Positions 6,448 through 8,094 of a stretch of 8,094 nucleotides of DNA are shown one piece after another. Source of the DNA: Ktedonobacterales bacterium (lineage in GTDB: Bacteria; Chloroflexota; Ktedonobacteria; Ktedonobacterales; JACDGC01); the NCBI GenBank assembly GCA_013815535.1, contig JACDGC010000142.1, forward strand, positions 1 through 8,094, in the 5' to 3' direction. Position numbers and translations under genes: made by a program. The first letter of the stretch is position 1. The number at the start of each line of letters is the position of its first letter. The notes beneath the pieces are model-generated. The model was not told the origin of the DNA, ran no database searches, and saw only the letters and a list, made by a program, of their open reading frames with translations.

Positions 6448-6526
6448 TGTAAATGGATGTACAACCAAATCACGCACTGAATTGCCAAAGAGGGGATTTT
6501 AGCGCCCCGACCTGTATGGATGTACA
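6448..6526. repeat. Pair of operator-like 11-bp direct repeats
   Basis: atggatgtaca occurs at 6453-6463 and again at 6516-6526, 63 bp apart. Each copy ends a TGTA...TACA dyad: TGTA-N8-TACA at 6448-6463 and TGTA-N6-TACA at 6513-6526. They flank a promoter-like element in front of the DUF1772 gene and lie directly downstream of the TetR gene. Binding of that TetR protein is the simplest reading but is not shown by sequence alone. Confidence 0.6.
6496..6526 (-). promoter_or_regulatory. Candidate promoter of the DUF1772 gene
   Basis: On the minus strand, TAAAAT (6501-6496) is a good -10 box. The -35 position falls in the right-hand repeat, where TGTACA (6526-6521) matches four of six bases at a long spacing of 19. 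Transcription would start near 6489, leaving about 125 bases of leader that include the second repeat and the GC hairpin. Confidence 0.35.
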
Positions 6527-6539
6527 CTGTAAACGGGCG

Positions 6540-6570
6540 AAAAAAATTAGCTGGTTGGTGGGTTTCCAGC
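6540..6570 (-). terminator. Weak intrinsic terminator overlapping the TetR 3' end
   Basis: On the minus strand GCTGG (6570-6566), an 11-base loop and CCAGC (6554-6550) are followed by the stop codon TAA and then seven T (TTTTTTTCG). The stem has only five pairs, so efficiency is doubtful, but the T-run placement is right for ending the TetR transcript before the DUF1772 promoter. Confidence 0.4.
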
Positions 6571-7158
6571 GAGGATCACCCTACGCAACAGGGCATATGC
6601 CCCAGTGAGATCTTCTTTGGGGTGGGCCAGTTGCTGCAAAGCTAAGCCATCGAAGGCAGCGATGGCCAATGCCGCCAAGGCTTGCGCTCGCGCTTCGTCT
6701 CCATCAGTAATGACCAAGAACGCCCGGGTAAATATCTGGCGGACGTGTGCCAACATCTCGCCGACGACTGGTAGGAACGTCGGATTGCGCAGACCGAGCG
6801 CGAAGAGTTCATACCGCAGGCGATACCACCCAGGTTCCTGCGTGACGCGCTCGCGCAGGGCCTCGATGGCGGCCTCAAGGAAGCCGTCGCTGGGCACGAC
6901 TGCCCGCAGATCCTGCATCATCTGCCCATAGCGCCGCCCCGCCTCATGAAGGACCGCTAGCAGCAAGACATCCTTCGAAGCGAAGTAATAGTGGAAGAGG
7001 CCCGGCGATACGCCAGCCACATGGGCGACTTCTTTTACGGTGGTTGCTTCGTAGCCTTTTTCGGACAAAATGGAATAGCCAGCGGCAATGAGCCGTTCCC
7101 GATTGTCCGTGCGATGGGTCCAGGGCTTCTGGCGTTCTGGCTCAATCTGTTTGGTCAT
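6547..7158 (-). CDS. TetR/AcrR-family transcriptional regulator
   Basis: A 203-residue TetR protein. The N-terminal DNA-binding domain is clear: RERLIAAGYSILSEKGYEAT (20-39), then VKEVAHVAGVSPGLFHYYFA (41-60) with the recognition helix and the typical 'Y-F-x-SKD-x-L' after it. The rest is an all-helical ligand and dimer domain without family-specific residues that I can name. Start: an ATG at 7203 would add 15 residues, but a near-consensus promoter lies between the two starts (7193-7165), so that longer form could not be made from it. ATG 7158 sits where this promoter would begin transcription, which predicts a leaderless message. Likely target: the DUF1772 gene immediately downstream, through the paired repeats at 6448-6526. 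The inducer is unknown. Confidence 0.88.
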   Translation of the reverse strand: MTKQIEPERQKPWTHRTDNRERLIAAGYSILSEKGYEATTVKEVAHVAGVSPGLFHYYFASKDVLLLAVLHEAGRRYGQMMQDLRAVVPSDGFLEAAIEALRERVTQEPGWYRLRYELFALGLRNPTFLPVVGEMLAHVRQIFTRAFLVITDGDEARAQALAALAIAAFDGLALQQLAHPKEDLTGAYALLRRVILAGNPPTS

Positions 7159-7164
7159 ACAGAT

Positions 7165-7193
7165 ATAGTAATGCCCTCTGTGGATTTTGTCAA
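7165..7193 (-). promoter_or_regulatory. Near-consensus promoter of the TetR gene
   Basis: TTGACA (7193-7188, six of six), a 17-bp spacer and TACTAT (7170-7165, four of six) on the minus strand. Six bases separate the -10 box from ATG 7158, so the first transcribed base should be about the A of ATG. An inverted pair atgccc (7171-7176) and gggcat (7198-7203) brackets the spacer and -35 box and could be an operator. Confidence 0.7.
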
Positions 7194-7244
7194 GTTGGGG
7201 CATGTTCTAAAGAGCCTATGGCGCTTGCACGGGCACAGGAACGG

Positions 7245-7832
7245 TTATAGCTGGTCGGCTTCGTGCCAGGCATGACGGGCTTCTCGCGCTCCGTAATAGA
7301 CAATGACCAAGCTAGCCGCTGGATCGGCCCACCACCACCCCAGTCGCGCATTGAGCAGCAAGCCCAGCAACACGGCCCCAGCTAAGTAGGCATCCACCAG
7401 TGTGACGCGTGCTTCCGTTTGGAGCACCGCGTTGCCCAATTGCTGCCCCGTCAGCCGCTTGCCCGTGGCGAGCAGCAGCATCACCCCGAGCGTCAAGGTC
7501 AGCCAGAGGGCTCCCCCAAACGAGGGCTGCGGGTGGGTGCGCGTCAGCAGCGTGACGATGAGTTGGATGAGGATATACCCCACCAACCCCCCAAACGCTA
7601 GCGCGATGCGCCGGAGCGCCATGCGTTCGCGTTGCGCGTTGACGCCGCGCAGTTGCCAAATCACGACGACCGAGGCAAAAATCTCGATGAGTGAATCGAG
7701 GCCAAAGCCAGCGAGGGCGACTGAACGGGCCAGCACTGCCGCCCATAGAACAATGCCCAAGCCGATGACGTTCCAGCCCAGCGTCACATATTCTAACCAC
7801 AGCCCGCGTTGCAACAAGGTTCCGCTGTTCAT
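7245..7832 (-). CDS. Short cation-efflux (CDF)-like membrane protein
   Basis: A 195-residue protein, almost wholly membrane helices (about six), resembling the transmembrane domain of cation diffusion facilitators without the cytoplasmic C-terminal domain of the roughly 300-residue family. Seen: LAGFGLDSLIEIFASVVV (40-57), at the place of the family's second helix with Asp46 and Glu50 in the spacing of the metal-binding HxxxD pair; TLVDAYLAGAVLLG (144-157) with Asp147 for the fifth helix; and GWWWADPAASLVI (165-177), which matches the conserved 'W-x-DP-x-A-x-L' of the last helix. The His residues of the zinc site are absent, so ion and direction are uncertain. ATG 7832 is preceded by AAGG seven bases upstream (7843-7840). 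It lies 125 bases after a phosphoesterase stop and 86 bases before the TetR start, all co-directional. No strong promoter was seen in front of it; TTGGCA with CATCAC 17 bp later is a weak candidate. Confidence 0.75.
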   Translation of the reverse strand: MNSGTLLQRGLWLEYVTLGWNVIGLGIVLWAAVLARSVALAGFGLDSLIEIFASVVVIWQLRGVNAQRERMALRRIALAFGGLVGYILIQLIVTLLTRTHPQPSFGGALWLTLTLGVMLLLATGKRLTGQQLGNAVLQTEARVTLVDAYLAGAVLLGLLLNARLGWWWADPAASLVIVYYGAREARHAWHEADQL

Positions 7833-7957
7833 CGCGTCACCTTCACGAAAGCCCCCATTTGTGATGCATCAATGATGACCGTGTGCCAAGATGCCGTGGG
7901 GCGTGATTTGGGTGTGGTCGCGGTTCGTGCGGGCAATGAGCGCTGCGCTATCGTCAT

Positions 7958-8094
7958 CTATTGCCACACATCCGTGATGGCTCCGGCAGTGGCGGCATCG
8001 TGGGTGGCTGCCAAGCCATAACTATCCTCGATGGTGCGCAACACCGAATAGTGCGTGATCGCTTCACGATACATGCCAACCTTCACGTGTGCAC
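7958..8094 (-). CDS. Phosphoesterase family (PF04185) protein, C-terminal part
   Basis: An open minus-strand frame runs from the right edge to TAG at 7960-7958 and encodes the last 45 residues of a larger protein that starts outside the window. The fragment contains THYSVLRTIEDSYGL, followed by a small-residue stretch and AITDVWQ at the end. This is the typical C-terminus ('HYSvLRTiEd.yGL......pItd.w') of the PF04185 phosphoesterase family, which includes phospholipase C-like and acid phosphatase enzymes that are usually exported. The catalytic metal-binding part is not in view, so the substrate cannot be stated. A start at the internal ATG (8075-8073) would be much too short to be a real product. 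Confidence 0.75.
   Translation of the reverse strand, partial: AHVKVGMYREAITHYSVLRTIEDSYGLAATHDAATAGAITDVWQ

Noticed and set aside
6363..6527. ATG at 6527 as start of the DUF1772 protein
   Set aside because: The extra 55 residues are unlike the family, cross the repeats and hairpin, and ATG 6362 has a clear AAAGGA ribosome site.
7159..7203. ATG at 7203 as start of the TetR protein
   Set aside because: The near-consensus promoter lies inside this extension, and the added residues are not part of the TetR fold.
7862..7871. Perfect 10-bp palindrome tgatgcatca upstream of the CDF-like gene
   Set aside because: Short and isolated; palindromes of this size occur by chance in a window of this length, and no promoter is clear beside it.
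7402..7875. A 157-codon plus-strand frame over the CDF-like gene
   Set aside because: It is antisense to a well-supported membrane protein; its Ser/Arg/Pro-rich composition is typical of an antisense shadow.

Overview
The window reads as an ordinary chromosomal stretch of a moderately GC-rich bacterium. A member of the Chloroflexota is my best guess. The grounds are a heterodimeric ABC exporter with a Gly/Pro/Met-rich leader, a deazaflavin (F420)-type Ddn-family protein, a short cation-transporter-like membrane protein and a DUF1772 protein together. This is inference from gene content; no rRNA or other marker gene is present. No mobile element, CRISPR array, tRNA or rRNA was seen.

Layout. 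Positions 1-305 (+) hold the C-terminus of an ABC-3 family (Zn/Mn-type) metal transporter permease that begins left of the window. It converges on a three-gene minus-strand operon: a MarR-type regulator (4680-4132) and two half-size ABC exporter subunits (4135-2405 and 2408-510). Both junctions are 4-base ATGA start/stop overlaps. The operon has a good promoter (TTGACG, 17 bp, TATCAT), palindromes over the transcription start that look like the MarR operator, and a stem-loop with a short T-run after the last gene. The two exporter subunits are complementary: the first has a degenerate catalytic site (Asp for Glu, Gln for His) with a canonical LSGGQ, the second has the catalytic Glu and His with an altered signature. 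That is the pattern of an asymmetric drug or lipid exporter.

Positions 4746-4977 are a divergent intergenic region with nested inverted repeats. It leads to a plus-strand Ddn/F420H2-dependent reductase-family gene, which seems to start at a non-canonical ATC codon (4978-5409). About 480 bases (5410-5891) hold no gene that I recognise. To the right, everything is on the minus strand: a DUF1772 membrane protein (6362-5892), a TetR regulator (7158-6547) with a near-consensus promoter that predicts a leaderless mRNA, a short CDF-like membrane protein (7832-7245), and the last 45 residues of a PF04185 phosphoesterase that enters from the right edge (8094-7958). Between TetR and the DUF1772 gene lie two copies of an 11-bp motif 63 bp apart, a plausible TetR operator pair.

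The region suggests two regulated resistance or stress modules: MarR with an ABC exporter, and TetR with a DUF1772 protein. No wholly new system is evident. The oddest points are the ATC start, the predicted leaderless TetR mRNA, the two helically phased operator-like repeats and several unexplained inverted repeats.
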